Below, piece by piece: positions 1 to 11,466 of a stretch of DNA of 64,000 nt. The notes below the pieces were generated by a model. The model was not told the origin of the DNA, made no database searches, and saw only the letters and a list, made by a program, of their open reading frames with translations. The stretch's first letter is position 1. Each line of letters opens with the position of its first letter. The stretch covers positions 335,933,927-335,997,926 of the forward strand of contig NC_081414.1 of the NCBI RefSeq assembly GCF_030272615.1. The letters are read 5' to 3'. The position numbers and the translations under genes are program-made. Source of the DNA: Cryptomeria japonica (Eukaryota > Streptophyta > Pinopsida > Cupressales > Cupressaceae).

Positions 1-65
1 AAGTTCTTTCAGAAATTTTATCATGCATTGGCTTCACTATATTTTCATCAATACCTATTAGGAAC

Positions 66-354
66 TTTGGTTTTCTATGAATTATTCTAAGAGGTGTTAA
101 GATTGGTGCATGCTCTTTGTTTTCATTAGGTGCACTATGTGCATTGATCACATCAAATTCAAATGGTGTATGTTCATTGCATTCATTAGGTATGTATTTG
201 AATTGGTGTATGTTGATCATTTTTATTTGGTGCATTAATCATATCAATTTCAATTGTTGAATGTTCATCACTTTCATTAGGTGCATTAGATGACGTACCT
301 TCACATAATCTCTTCATATGCTCCCTTTGTCTTTCCTTTGATGCCTCTCTTTGT
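66..354 (-). repeat. Copy of a decayed, coding-like repeat (R unit)
   Basis: This stretch is a copy of the sequence at 1098-1572; the word ATTATTCTAAGAGGTGTTAAG recurs at 81, 1111 and 1342. Read on the minus strand it gives short peptide repeats of the type NAPNxNxxHTPI. It looks like a piece of a repetitive low-complexity protein gene or of a mobile element carrying one. I do not recognise the protein and no start or domain can be assigned. Confidence 0.5.
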
Positions 355-1097
355 TCATTTGTTCCTCTCATATTCTTTCCCACTGTCCTACACATAACAT
401 CATGATGACAATCCACAATCAAATAGCAAAAAAACAACAAATGATCATCATTTGTTATAATCTAAAGTAACAATAATAAAATAAATTCAAAAAAAACCAA
501 AATACAAGACAAATAAATCATGATCAAAGCAAAAAAACAACAAATGATAATGATTTTTTTATTATCTAAAGTAACAATTATAAAATAACTTCAAAATCAA
601 TCATTCCAAAGTAAAAGTGATAAAAGAATATGAAAACCTGACTGTTACTCTCCAGAAAATCATGTGCAAAAGCAGTGGGCCTTCAAACAACTTGCAATAC
701 TAGTTTTTAGGCCGTTGGGACTAAAATATATAAATATTTTCCCATAACCCATACGAGTTATGGAAACCTTATATGTCAACGTTCACAATTTCTCATAACC
801 CATATGGGTTATGTAGAACTAGAAGTTTTGGCCTTAGTTCTACATCACCCTATTTTGAAGTTATTTTATAATTGTTACTTTAGATAATAACAAAATCATG
901 ATCATTTGTTGTTCTTTTGCTTTGATCATGATTTATTTGTCTTGTATTTTGGTTTTTTTTAAAGTTATTTTACTATTGTTACTTTTAGATTATAACAAAA
1001 TGATGATCATTAGTTGTTTTTTTGCTATTTGATTGTGGATTGTCATCATGATGTTATGTGTAGGACAATGGGAAATAATATGATAGGAACAAATGAT
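355..1097. mobile_element. Foldback element with arms of about 245 bp
   Basis: The left arm (about 355-597) and right arm (about 851-1097) are reverse complements with scattered mismatches; for example the left end TTCATTTGTTCC is matched by GGAACAAATGA at the right end. The 250-bp spacer holds two near-palindromes built on CATAACCCATATGGGTTATG. There is no transposase, so this is a non-autonomous foldback or MITE-like element. A transcript across it would form a long hairpin. Confidence 0.7.
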
Positions 1098-1634
1098 TGG
1101 TTTTCTATGAATTATTCTAAGAGGTGTTAAGATTGGTGCATGCTCTTCATTTCCATTAGGTGCACTATGTGCATTGATCACATCAAATTCAAACAGTATA
1201 TCTTCTTCAATTTCATTAACATGTGCATTCACCAAATCATTTTCAAATGGTGTATGTTCATTGCATTCATTGGGTGCATTCATCATATGTATTTGAATTG
1301 GTGTATGTTGATCATTTTTATTTGGTGCATTAGTTCTACAAATTATTCTAAGAGGTGTTAAGATTGGTGCATGCTCTTCATTTTCATTAGGTGCACTATG
1401 TGCATTGATCACATCAAATTCAAATGGTATATATCTTCTTCAATTTCATTAACATGTGCATTCACCGAATCATTTTCACAAATGGTGTATGTTCATTGCA
1501 TTCATTAGGTTCATTCATCATATGTATTTGAATTGGTGTATGTTGATCATTTTCCTTTGTTGTCACTCTTTGTTCATTTGTTCCTCTCATATTCTTTCCC
1601 ATTGTCCTACACATAACATCATGATGACAATCCA
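1098..1634 (-). repeat. Two tandem 231-bp coding-like units
   Basis: Two direct units start at about 1111 and 1342, exactly 231 bp apart, so the 77-codon unit keeps one reading frame on the minus strand (open from 1412 to 990). Each unit contains shorter repeats such as NAPNKNDQHTPI and NAPNECNEHTPF. From about 1574 the sequence re-enters the left arm of the foldback element and is then cut by the assembly gap. The order R-foldback-R-R-foldback suggests a tandem duplication of about 1 kb. The protein family is unknown. Confidence 0.5.
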
Positions 1635-2134
1635 NNNNNNNNNNNNNNNNNNNNNNNNNNNNNNNNNNNNNNNNNNNNNNNNNNNNNNNNNNNNNNNNNN
1701 NNNNNNNNNNNNNNNNNNNNNNNNNNNNNNNNNNNNNNNNNNNNNNNNNNNNNNNNNNNNNNNNNNNNNNNNNNNNNNNNNNNNNNNNNNNNNNNNNNNN
1801 NNNNNNNNNNNNNNNNNNNNNNNNNNNNNNNNNNNNNNNNNNNNNNNNNNNNNNNNNNNNNNNNNNNNNNNNNNNNNNNNNNNNNNNNNNNNNNNNNNNN
1901 NNNNNNNNNNNNNNNNNNNNNNNNNNNNNNNNNNNNNNNNNNNNNNNNNNNNNNNNNNNNNNNNNNNNNNNNNNNNNNNNNNNNNNNNNNNNNNNNNNNN
2001 NNNNNNNNNNNNNNNNNNNNNNNNNNNNNNNNNNNNNNNNNNNNNNNNNNNNNNNNNNNNNNNNNNNNNNNNNNNNNNNNNNNNNNNNNNNNNNNNNNNN
2101 NNNNNNNNNNNNNNNNNNNNNNNNNNNNNNNNNN
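1635..2134. other. Assembly gap (500 N)
   Basis: Exactly 500 N. The left edge is in a foldback arm and the right edge is in GA repeat, so the true length is unknown and the join is a scaffold estimate. Confidence 0.99.
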
Positions 2135-2139
2135 GGAAA

Positions 2140-2218
<79 letters not shown>

Positions 2219-2322
2219 GGGGATAGGAAGATAGGGTGATTGGGAAAAGGAGTGGGAGAGAGGGAGAGGGAGAGAGGGAGATTGGGAAAAGGAGAGGGGA
2301 GATGGAGAGAGAGGGAGATTCC

Positions 2323-2386
<64 letters not shown>

Positions 2387-2905
2387 GGGGAGAGGAAGAG
2401 AGGGTGATTGGGAAAAGGAGTGGGAGAGAGGGAGAGGGAAAGTTAGATAGGGAGATTGGGAAAAGGAGAGGGGAGAGGGAGAGAGAGGGAGATTGGGAAA
2501 AATGAGAGGGAGAGAGGGGGAGAGAGAAAGAGTGGGAAAAGGAGAGGCACACAGAGAGAGAGAATAGGGGATATGAAGAGAGTGAGATTGGGAAAAGCAG
2601 AGAGAGAGTAGGAGATAGGAAGATAAAGAAAATAGGATAAGGAGAGGGTGAGCGAGAGAGAGGGGAAGAGAGAGAGGAGAAATTGGGAGAGAGGGAGAGG
2701 GAGGGCGGAGATGGGGAGAATAGGATAAAGAGAGCGAGAGGGAGAGAAAGAGAGATTCAAGATAATGAAAGGGGGAGAGAGAGGGGGAGAGGGAGAGGGA
2801 GGGGGAGAGAAAGAGAGAGAAGGGGGGAGAGGGTGAGAATAGGATAGGATAATGTGTGTGTGTGTGAGAGAGAGAGAGAGACAGAGGGAGAGAGAGAGAG
2901 AGATC
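2135..2905 (+). repeat. Purine-rich GA satellite, left array
   Basis: Almost pure purine on the plus strand. Runs of (GA)n are separated by longer recurring words such as GATTGGGAAAAGGAG and GAATAGGGGATAGGAAG, so it is a composite minisatellite with a higher-order unit rather than a plain dinucleotide run. A short (GT)n tract lies near 2850. The same words in the same orientation fill 31972-35745. The right edge falls in GAGAGATCC, where a retrotransposon fragment begins. Open frames here (Ser/Leu-rich or Arg/Glu-rich) are artefacts. Confidence 0.95.
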
Positions 2906-4022
2906 CTAGCCACCGCTATGCGCAGCAAATAATCGGGCGAACTCATCTGTCATCCCCGCATCCTGAATGTCTAGGGCATAATCCTAGATCTATCTAGCCA
3001 ACCCCACAAACTCCTCTATCACCACTGCACTATCAATGCTCGGCCCCCAATCGGCCACATCCTGTTGCCGTCGTGCATAAAGGCATGCTCCCTGAGGAAT
3101 ACCCTGCTGGCGCCCGAACTGTCTCAAAACTCAGGTCACCATGAATCTCTCAATAACAAATGGGGGTCCTCCCAATCAGGTACCTCGTCATGAATACAAA
3201 GGGCATCTCCAACCCATCCTCAGCCCACACCTCACATCCTGTGTACGGTCTCCAGGTGACCATATCTATGTCATCAAAAACCCTCCTCCAATGCTATAGT
3301 TTGCCCAGCTTACGCTGGACAACTAGACCTCTGTATCCGTAAGCATATGCCGCACCTACGGGCCTGTCCCTATCTGCCAGTGGCCTCGCTACTAGAATGT
3401 GCTCCCAGCACCATACCTGTAGTAATGTCACGCCAACTGACAAGTTGTTGTAACCGAGGTATACTACCTCATGCAGACTCCTGTATAAATGAACTAGCAT
3501 CAATGACCCCCATGCAAACCTCCTACCCTGTGTAACCATCTCCTCCAAAACTAGTCCCCATCCCACCGAGAATCCCTTTGACCTACAATCAGGACAAAGG
3601 AATCCCCCAATGAATCTTGCCAGCATAGACGGCAGCGGTGCATAGTCTAGGTCCAAAAACTCCTGCCAGCGGATCTCATAACTACAGACCATATCATCCT
3701 GAAATATCTGGCGTAGTGCCTCTGTGCCACCCTCCTCCGATTGCTCGTAAGGTAGTAGTGCACCTACCATAGGGATGCGTAGAATTCGGTAACAGTCCTT
3801 AGGTGTTACTATCATCTCTCCAGTGGAAAAATGGAAGGTGTTGGTCTCGCTATGCCACCTCTCTGCCAAAGCTGCCAAAAGCCCTTGGTTCACAGTGAAC
3901 CGAGGCATATCCAGGAGAGATGTCAAACCACATCTCTCAATAATGTCCAAATCAGCCTGCCACAACCGCGGTATCAATGTCCACGGTCTGGGAAATCTCT
4001 CCCTTGACTGCACCATGCCCAA
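2906..4022 (-). pseudogene. Plant mobile domain (PMD) protein, antisense gene of the Gypsy element (copy 0)
   Basis: The open part is 242 codons (4022 to 3294). It shows the plant mobile domain signature: an N-terminal region with PRPWTLIP and LLDMPRF, then AERWHSETNTFHFSTGEM, followed by a VTPKDCYRIL-like helix. PMD proteins (the MAIN/MAIL1 group and many transposon copies) act in the nucleus and are linked to silencing and genome stability; the role inside transposons is not known. Downstream, recognisable PMD sequence (WRPYTG, then MPFVFMTRYLIGR) continues beyond the stop at 3294 and breaks up further on. The acidic and coiled-coil tail present at 18787-19440 in the full copy is cut off by the GA array. 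The start at 4022 matches the start in the other copy at 20556. Confidence 0.8.
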
Positions 4023-4158
4023 TCGCTCCTGTCAGCAAGCAAAACAAATCCAATATCAGTTTCCACATCAAAACAAAGATATCAAATTCAAACTTACATC
4101 AACAACATGAAACAATTTGCTCATCTACATCAAAGTTCAAAATCCTATCATTTCATAT

Positions 4159-4325
4159 CAACTTGTAAAACAACTCAAGTTCTCAAAAACCATATCAAAA
4201 ATTGTAAAACAACTCAAGTACCAAAATCACATAAACTTGTAAAACAACTCAAGTTTCCCACCCATATCAGCTTGTAAAACAACTCAAGTTTCCAACCCAT
4301 ATCAGCTTGTAACACAACTTAGGCT
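4159..4325. repeat. Tandem repeat of ACTTGTAAAACAACTCAAG
   Basis: Five degenerate units of about 33-40 bp, each with the core ACTTGTAAAACAACTCAAGT. The core is itself an imperfect palindrome (AACTTG...CAAGTT). It lies just upstream of the antisense PMD gene; the equivalent array in the next copy is at 20694-20855. Confidence 0.8.
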
Positions 4326-4522
4326 TCACACACATTGAACTTGACACAGAGCATGCAAATACATCATATTCTGATCAACACAACACATTTGATATCTCTA
4401 CATAACTTGGAAAATCGCAAATCAAAACAAGTTATACAAACATTCATATTAGATAAATCCATCATATCACGACAGGAAAAGCACAACAAATTTTCAAATC
4501 GGCCCATCCTATAAAATTTTTT

Positions 4523-4986
4523 TCAGATGCACTAAAACAGTTATTCAATGCGCTACAAACCTCCCATGCGCTACGCTGCTTTTCCTACGTGCTAATCTAT
4601 TTGTCCTATGCGCTAGACTGATTCTACGCGCTAATTTTCTCCACCCATGCACTACCTAACCCATCCCATGCGCTAGACTCTACCTACGCGCTAATTTATC
4701 CCTCCCAGGTGCTACCTGTTTGGCCCTATGCGCTAGGTTAAACCTACGCACTAAATCCCCTTCCCTATGCGAACCCCTGCGACCCCTATGTGCTAGGTCT
4801 ACCCTATGTGCTAAACAATTGACCCAACGCGCTACCCGACGACTGCCATGCGCTATTATCCCTATATGCGCTAACATATTTTAGCTATGCGCTATCCTAT
4901 CTAGTTCGGACGGGACCCCTAAAATTTAACTTGATGCGCTACTCTAAACTTTGTATGCACTAAGCTACACCTTAGATGCACTAAAC
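4523..4986 (-). repeat. ATGCGCTA word array (minus-strand TAGCGCAT)
   Basis: The word ATGCGCTA and CG-decayed variants (ATGCACTA, ATGTGCTA, ACGCGCTA) recur roughly every 15-30 bp with unrelated spacers. Read on the minus strand, the direction of the PMD gene, it is TAGCGCAT, the same word that fills the gag-pol leader at 7285-7710 and 9085-9610. It is not a classical satellite because the spacers differ. Confidence 0.85.
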
Positions 4987-5606
4987 CGAAAAACCCAAAA
5001 TTTGAAATTCAAAAACTGACTAAAAATGACAAAACCAAAAATCAAAAAAGGGTAAAAAATGTTGACTTATTGGTGGTCCCCGCACTGCAGGTCTTCGATA
5101 CCTCCCAATGCGCTCAAATCGGCGTCTATGATACTGAATAGGCATTTTCTCTCCAGAGCTAATTCTCTTTCTTCAAAGTCAAGAAAGCACAAATGAGTTT
5201 AAATCAAGCCCTTATCCCCTTTTATAGGAGGAAAATGAAATTAGGGTTAGCCACATGGACCTGTAATATGGTCGCGGTCTCCCCTATACCGAAACATTTG
5301 TAACTTATCGGGAGATGAATCAATTTACACACATTCTATATGCACAAAATCATACACATCATACGCACTTCATCAAATTAAATCAAAATTTTTCAAAAAA
5401 AAAACAAAAAAAACAAAAAACAAATATTGATTCATCTCCCGAGGGGGCATCATCACTATTCGAATATCAAATCCGGGGCATCACATCAAATCAAATCTGG
5501 GGCACGACTGACAAATCATAAGAGCAACACAACAAAAATTGCATTTGATCATAAATCATGATAAGGCATCATTTTCTTTGAAATAACATGTGCACACACG
5601 TCACTT

Positions 5607-5621
5607 CAAAGAGGGGCAAAA
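5607..5621 (+). promoter_or_regulatory. Polypurine tract of copy 0
   Basis: AAAGAGGGGCAAAA sits immediately before the LTR start TGTAGATG. This is the plus-strand priming site of an LTR retrotransposon and proves that 5622-7203 also serves as a 3' LTR. The identical tract precedes the second LTR. Confidence 0.9.
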
Positions 5622-7203
5622 TGTAGATGTATAAAAATGACCATCTTCCTAAATGAATATTTTATGTTCATTTCCCTATTTGATTAAATCCAATTTAATT
5701 AAATTATCCGCATTCCTCTATTTTATTAAGTAAATTACTTAATTTATTTAAATAAAATTCACTATACCATTTAATGAATAAATCATTTTATTCAATTAAA
5801 TCCCCCTATCCACTTTTAATTAAATTCAAATTTAATTAAATAGTTATCCTAATTTGAATAAATCAAATTTATTTAATTTCTCCAAATTGCAATCAAATTG
5901 AATGAAATACTTCATTTCAATTAAATCCTATTATCCCCCCCATCCACTTGCAAAATCCCAAACCCATTTCTAATCCCTTCTAGAATCTTCTAAACGCTTC
6001 TAATTAACCTAACCCCTCCTCTAAACTTTGTCACATCCCTAAGCAAAGGGAAGTCACTTCTCAAAGCCTAAAAGTCTTTGATAACCATTAAAGGCTTTCA
6101 ACCTTCAACCACTAAATGTCTCAAAGTCTTTGATAACCTTTGAAAGCTTTCAACCTTCAACCACTAAATGTCTCAAAGTCTTTGATAACCTTTGAAAGCT
6201 TTCAACCTTCAACCACTAAATGTCTCAAAGTCTTTGATAACCTTTGAAAGCTTTCAACCTTCAACCACTTAATCCACAAAGTCTCCAATAACCATTAATG
6301 GTTAACCCAAACCCTCCTACATGGTTAAAACATTTGTTTTGACTCAACCTCTACCCAACACAAGGGTCTCATCAGGCCTTTAATGCTTTGACCATGATTA
6401 TCTCTTAATCATTTGCACAAAGGTTTATCCTTGGATTAACTCCTAATCCAGTGGGTAATCCTAACTTAGACTTGGCCCTTAGCCTCTAGATAACTATGAG
6501 GTCTTCTCAGGCCTTTAATGCCTCCAACCCCTTTTTTTAACCCAATCTTATGTTGACACTTGTCACCATGTCACTGGTGGAAATTGTGCACATGGATCCC
6601 CAATTTTCAAACTTGGCCTTTGATTAAACCTTTTAATCCTAGCCATCCATTGTCCTGTTTGTGCTATAAATAGAGCTCCCATTCCTCCATTTTTAAAGAT
6701 CATCCTTCAAATTTGTAGCATCACACTTATGCTCAAATATATCCAAGCTTTCATTTCATATATGCTCATCATTTAGCCTCTTTTAGATCAGGAATTAGAC
6801 TAAATATGCATGTTTAGAGTACTTTCTTTATCATTTTAGCTCAATCATAGATTAAATATAGTATGCTAGGATAGTACTCATACTAATCTTGTCATCTTAT
6901 CATTTAGTTTATTGCATTTCTAAGATCATACATAGCTTAAAATACATCTCATACTAAAATCTATCAAAACATCCCTCATTCTCACATTTGCCATCCTTAA
7001 ACCATTTTGCTCAGTGATCTGAGAGCAAAAACATCGGTTTGAGGGACATTGTGAGATAGAGAACCATGGGACCCTCCTTGGGAAGCTGAGTAATACGTTA
7101 TTACTCCATAGCTTGCATCAAGAAGTCTTGTGTGTGTGTGTGGACTAGTATTTAACTAAATTTTTACATATTAAGTTTTATTCGCCCACTTTTTCTGCAT
7201 ACA
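5622..7203 (+). mobile_element. LTR 1 of the Tat-type Gypsy array (1,582 bp)
   Basis: Starts TGTAGATG and ends GCATACA (TGTA...TACA). It is preceded by the polypurine tract of copy 0 and followed four bases later by a primer-binding site, so it is both the 3' LTR of copy 0 and the 5' LTR of the complete copy. A TATA box (TATAAATAG) lies at 6665-6673. Near 6090-6270 it holds four copies of a 52-bp unit (CTTTCAACCTTCAACCACT...), against two in LTR 2; this accounts exactly for the 104-bp length difference. Elsewhere the two LTRs differ by only a few percent by eye. Confidence 0.93.
6665..6673 (+). promoter_or_regulatory. LTR 1 TATA box
   Basis: TATAAATAG, conserved in LTR 2 (23094-23102) and, on the other strand, in the related LTR at the window end (63190-63198). 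Transcription should start about 30 bp downstream. Confidence 0.75.
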
Positions 7204-7207
7204 TTTC

Positions 7208-7225
7208 TGGCACCCACCGTGGGGC
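7208..7225 (+). promoter_or_regulatory. Primer-binding site, tRNA-Lys type
   Basis: TGGCACCCACCGTGGGGC begins four bases after the LTR end. It is complementary, with one mismatch, to the 3' end of plant tRNA-Lys(CUU) including its CCA tail, as I recall that tRNA sequence. This is the common primer site of plant Tat elements. Confidence 0.85.
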
Positions 7226-9779
7226 CCGACCCCAAATAACAAATTGATTTTTAAAACTAATCACTTTTGCAGGTTCGCGAGAAACAGGAATCAATGCGTG
7301 GGAAACATTCCCTAGTGCATCTGGTTAACAGTCTAACGCATCCCGCTTACTATTTAGCGCGTGGGCTCTATACTTTAGCACGTAAAGACCTTTCTTTAGC
7401 GCATGACTCCCACTAATATTTTCCTTTAGGTCTCGATGCGGGCGAGACACAGAGTAGCACATGCAGTAAATAGAATAGCGCATCCATTCCACAGTTCAGC
7501 GCTTGTAGGCCATCATCCAGCGCGTGCGATTCAAACATTAACGCATCAAATTCCCATTTTTTCTACAGGTCTCAGCGACAGAGAGAAAAAGACAGAACAA
7601 CGCTTCCAACATACAGAGTAGCGCATTCAAATAACAGCATAGCGCATGGGAAAATTATTTTAGCACATCCAGTCTCTATTGTAGCACGTAAAAGCCTTTT
7701 TGTAGCGCATAATAGACAGAGAAAAATTTTAAAATTGTAACCGAAAAGGAAATTTTAGACTTGTGAAAGTTCACCAAATCATCTAACAATTTTCTCTGGT
7801 TTGCTTGCAGGCTGCTAACCACATTTGTTGCAGAAAGGAGCGTAATTTTAGAATTTTTAGATGGTTAAAATTTTTTCTAACTTAGTTAAGTTAGTTTAAA
7901 ATTTTAAAACATCTTCTAGTTTTAAAATTGAACTCACTTGTTTCTTTTGGGCTATAAAATGAATTACTATCCAAACATCTTCTTGCTTTTATAGGAGAAA
8001 AACACTTCATTTTGGAAGCTCTAAAAAGAACCAACAAATCTTTATTTTTGCAAAAGTTCTAAAAAGAACCTCACCATCCTTTAGTGCATAAAAGGATTCA
8101 CTTCAAATTTCTGTCAAGTAAAAGAATCACACAAGTCCAGAGTCAGTTACAACTAAAGAGGGAAGAATATCTCCGCATAGATTTTAGCAAATCACTGAAT
8201 TGAAAGGATAAAATAAACCAAATTGATTGCTTTGTCTCGAAAGTGGAAGGAATATGCTCTCCCCTTAACTGGGTGATCAAAAATCCAGCCCACTCTTACA
8301 GCTTTCTGTACTTCAAGCATTAAATCCTTTAGTAGGCCTGCCTTCCTGAGGAGTTGCAATCAACTCTTAAAGCCATTTATGACCGATGTGAAGGGAACGA
8401 CCTAAGTGGGGAATGACTTTGACGCCAAGAATTCCAACCCACTCTAATCAAATGTGAAAAGCGATGAAAGTCCTTTTCAACGGTTGCGCGCAGTGGTTAG
8501 CCTTCCCCTAGTATCCTCGAGATACGTAAAACCTTTGTTCTAAAGTTTGGGAAGCCTCCTAAGGGAGTTTATCACTGACGGTCGAACGGGAAGCCTGATT
8601 ACGAACCATAGAATTAGAAACTTTGAGCCGATTTAGTAACCAGACATTTATAACATCATAGTATAAGGGTGGGGAAGAATCCACCCCCAAGATTACTCAC
8701 CATATATCTCCCAAGATAACTACTCAACTGTGAAGCAATTCACTTTGAGTTAATTTCTGGCAAAAGGCAAAAAAACGGGCGCCCTCTAGGGGGTGACACG
8801 GCTGTTTGAACTGACGGAGTATCGAAACTAGTGGGCTATGATGTTATTTATGACCCTTGACTAAAGAGTCTTTTTGAAGTGTCTTACTTGTATCCAAACC
8901 TATTAAAACATTGGGGATTTGAACACATCCTCGCAAGAACATACACTTTTTGTTAGATTAGGCAAAATGGTTATACTTTTTGTGCCGTGCTTGCATTTAT
9001 TACTTCAAAAAATCATCCATCACACTTGAAAATTTTACAACAAAATTCAAAATCCACAAGAAATCAAACAAGCAAAAAAATCAGCACAGTTTAGCGCATC
9101 AAAGCAATCTCTTAGCACGTGGAATACCTTTTTCAGCGCATCCAAACCTAAAATTAGCACGTGGCGTTAAAACAGTAGCATTTTCATCTTAAGGCAAAAC
9201 AGTACAAAATCCTTTAGCGCATCCCCAAAATAGTCTAGCGCATAGAAGCAAAATCTCAGCATGTGGGAACCAAAACTTAGCGCATAAAGTCTAAAGGTTA
9301 GCGCGTGACAGACCCAGTATATTGCGTAGCTTTTTCAAATAGCTAGACAACAATTTTCAACAGTCCAAACTTTAGCGCCTGGAAAAAACAGCTTAGCGCG
9401 TGGCATAGAAACATTAGCGCATGCAGTCAAATAGTTAGCGCGCTGAAGACCCAGGATAGCGCATAAACTTTTTCAACTGTTAGACCGTTGTTTTCAAAAA
9501 GTCCAAACTTTAGCGCGTGTCTAGGGGCAGATTAACGCATGTGCTCATTCTTTTAGCACATCTAGTAAATTAAGTAGTGCATGTAGACTCTGTTCTAGCT
9601 CGTGATCCAAAGCCGAAAAATAGAAAGCAAAATTGGAAAAAAATTTAAAATTTCAAAATCATTTTTAGAAGCCTTTTTCATGAAAAACCATTTTTCATCA
9701 AATCAGAGTGACAAAACAAACCACTAAACCTATTTCTTGAGCTCAATTTGTGTCAAAACAAAAGTTGTCAGAATCCTAA
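7226..9779 (+). other. Long untranslated leader of the complete copy with two TAGCGCAT arrays
   Basis: No credible coding sequence is seen. Two stretches (about 7285-7710 and 9085-9610) are full of the word TAGCGCAT and the variants TAGCGCGTGG, TAGCACGT and TAGTGCAT, spaced about 15-30 bp apart. Between them lies a non-repetitive leader (7740-8960) conserved in the second copy at 24290-25650. A leader of this length is normal for Tat/Ogre-type elements. Short open frames in the arrays spell low-complexity Ala-His peptides and are not taken as genes. Confidence 0.8.
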
Positions 9780-10289
9780 ATGAATCGCACAATAGAGGAC
9801 GTCTATCCTATCATAATCCAGAAGATTTCATCATCAGTATCAATAGAATCCTTTACTCAACTGAATCCAAATCAATCAAAGGAAACCATTGATCACTCAT
9901 GCATGACTAATCACCTTATTCTGAGAAGAAAGAACCTCTATCGTAACATCACGTTGAAGAAACAACAACCTAGTTTTTCCAAATTCATCAAGAGAAATAA
10001 GTTTTTATACATCAATCGTCACCTCTTCAAATCTCATCGGGTATTCCTTCATCATGTCAAAAAGTATATCCAAAACAAATCTAGCGATTTTGACAAAGAA
10101 CCCTTGAAGACAAGAGCATACTGTCAAAAGTCTTCTTTTAATCAAATCATAAACCGCGGCGGAAAAATCAATCCAGCATTCTTACCCGACGAGTGCATCA
10201 CCTATAACACATCTCGACCAGAACCACCAACCCCCGAGCAACATATGAACGAGGCTTTTGTCCCTTTCATCATTGAAAGTTTCTACTAA
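9780..10289 (+). pseudogene. Short ORF upstream of gag (possible ORF1 remnant)
   Basis: An open frame of 169 codons, Lys- and Ser-rich, with no domain I recognise. The second copy has the equivalent region at about 26411-26940, but with about 180 bp that this copy lacks near 9850 and lacking about 200 bp that this copy has near 10110-10310. The frame is therefore not conserved end to end. Some Tat/Ogre elements carry an extra ORF before gag; this may be its remnant, or simply leader sequence that happens to be open. Confidence 0.35.
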
Positions 10290-10347
10290 AATGCCTGTTA
10301 CTCACTCTTAAAGAGACAAACAAAGCGAGGCACACCCTGAGTCCAGT

Positions 10348-11466
10348 ATGAATAGAAGATTATCAAATCCTTTTGAAGTTCCACCCGTAGAAGAACATGA
10401 AATTACTGACGCACTTCTTCGGGAATGTCAGGAAAACCACTCATTCCAAAAACTTGTTGAAAAGCTCATGGAAAATGACCAAGAAAAGTATCTGCTCATG
10501 CTTACGAGTAAAGGCGTTAAACTTCCTGAAGATTTTGACGCAAATGTTTTTCAAACCGGATCTCGACAATATACATATCAAGAACAACAAAGAGAAGAAG
10601 AAACTCACATACCTGCGCAACACATTCCAGAACAACGCATACCAGAAATGCGTATACCTGAGCTAGAAACACCAGAGCCACATATACCATTTACCACACC
10701 TTTTCAGCTGAGAACAAATACAAGGAAAGAACTTTTTCCTCGACAAGACAATATACCTTTGGCAACCCTTACTCAACAAATGCAAATGTTGCAAAGGCAA
10801 ATACAGGATATGCAACAAGGGACAACAGTGCGGTACTCTTTAAACGAAATCTGTCCTTATCCATTTGACAGAAACTTGAACATGGTGCCTTTTCCTCCAA
10901 ACTCAGACATTCCCAAATTTGATAAATATGATGGGAAAAGTGATCCCCGTGATCATGTTCTGGAATTTTGCACACTAAGCCTTGAATTTGCTCATGATGA
11001 CACCTATTTGATGAGGTTATTCCCCAGAAGCTTGGGAGGACAAACCATGGAATGTTTATCCAAAATTTCACCACCTGTCAGATCATTTAATGAATTGATT
11101 AACAAATTCATCACCCACTATTCCTACAACATTCAACATGCCATAACCATGCTAGATGTTTGCAACACCAAAGAAAAAAACAATGAAAAATTCATGGTGT
11201 TTCTTCAGCACTGGCGACGCATGGTATCCAGATATCCTTGAGATATTCCTGAAAAAGAGAAAATGGAAATCTTCATCGATAACCTGAATGGTAAAATGAG
11301 TTATAGATTAAAACTTCAATGCATACCATCTTTCGCTAAATTGATTGAAAATGGCATTCAAGTAGAAGAAGCCTGTGTCAAAAAGGGGACACTCAAATTC
11401 TACAAGGAAGGAACAAACTCATCAAACTACAATAATCAAAACAACGCCAACCTTGACAAATCTTGA
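10348..11466 (+). pseudogene. Gag N-terminal and capsid region, complete copy
   Basis: The frame opens with MNRRLSNPFEVPPVEE and has a Pro/Ile-rich repeat (HIPEQRIPEMRIPE) at residues 92-113. A Retrotrans_gag capsid region follows (from about residue 190, FDKYDGKSDPRDH, to about 295). The first stop (11239-11241) is a TGA where the other copy has CGA, and the same frame runs on to 11466, where a second TGA replaces CGA. A one-base deletion near 11554 (CCTCAAATACG against CCTCAAAATACG) then puts the zinc-knuckle region in another frame. Gag packages the element RNA into virus-like particles. Coding capacity is lost. Confidence 0.85.

Larger units (their letters stand above)
2906..5621 (+). mobile_element. 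3' internal fragment of a Tat-type Gypsy element (copy 0)
   Basis: This fragment aligns nearly throughout with 19437-22154 of the complete copy. It contains the N-terminal part of the antisense plant-mobile-domain gene, its upstream region with the ATGCGCTA array, and the polypurine tract that adjoins the LTR at 5622. The upstream part of the element (gag-pol) is absent; the GA array starts instead. It therefore shares the LTR 5622-7203 with the next copy. Confidence 0.85.

Noticed and set aside
1456-2552. Open frames crossing the first N gap
   Set aside because: The gap has no sequence, so the frames are not real.
7436-7621. Ala/His-rich short frames in the TAGCGCAT arrays (also 4680-4877, 21214-21411, 23865-24050)
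   Set aside because: They translate the word array; start and stop positions are not conserved between copies.
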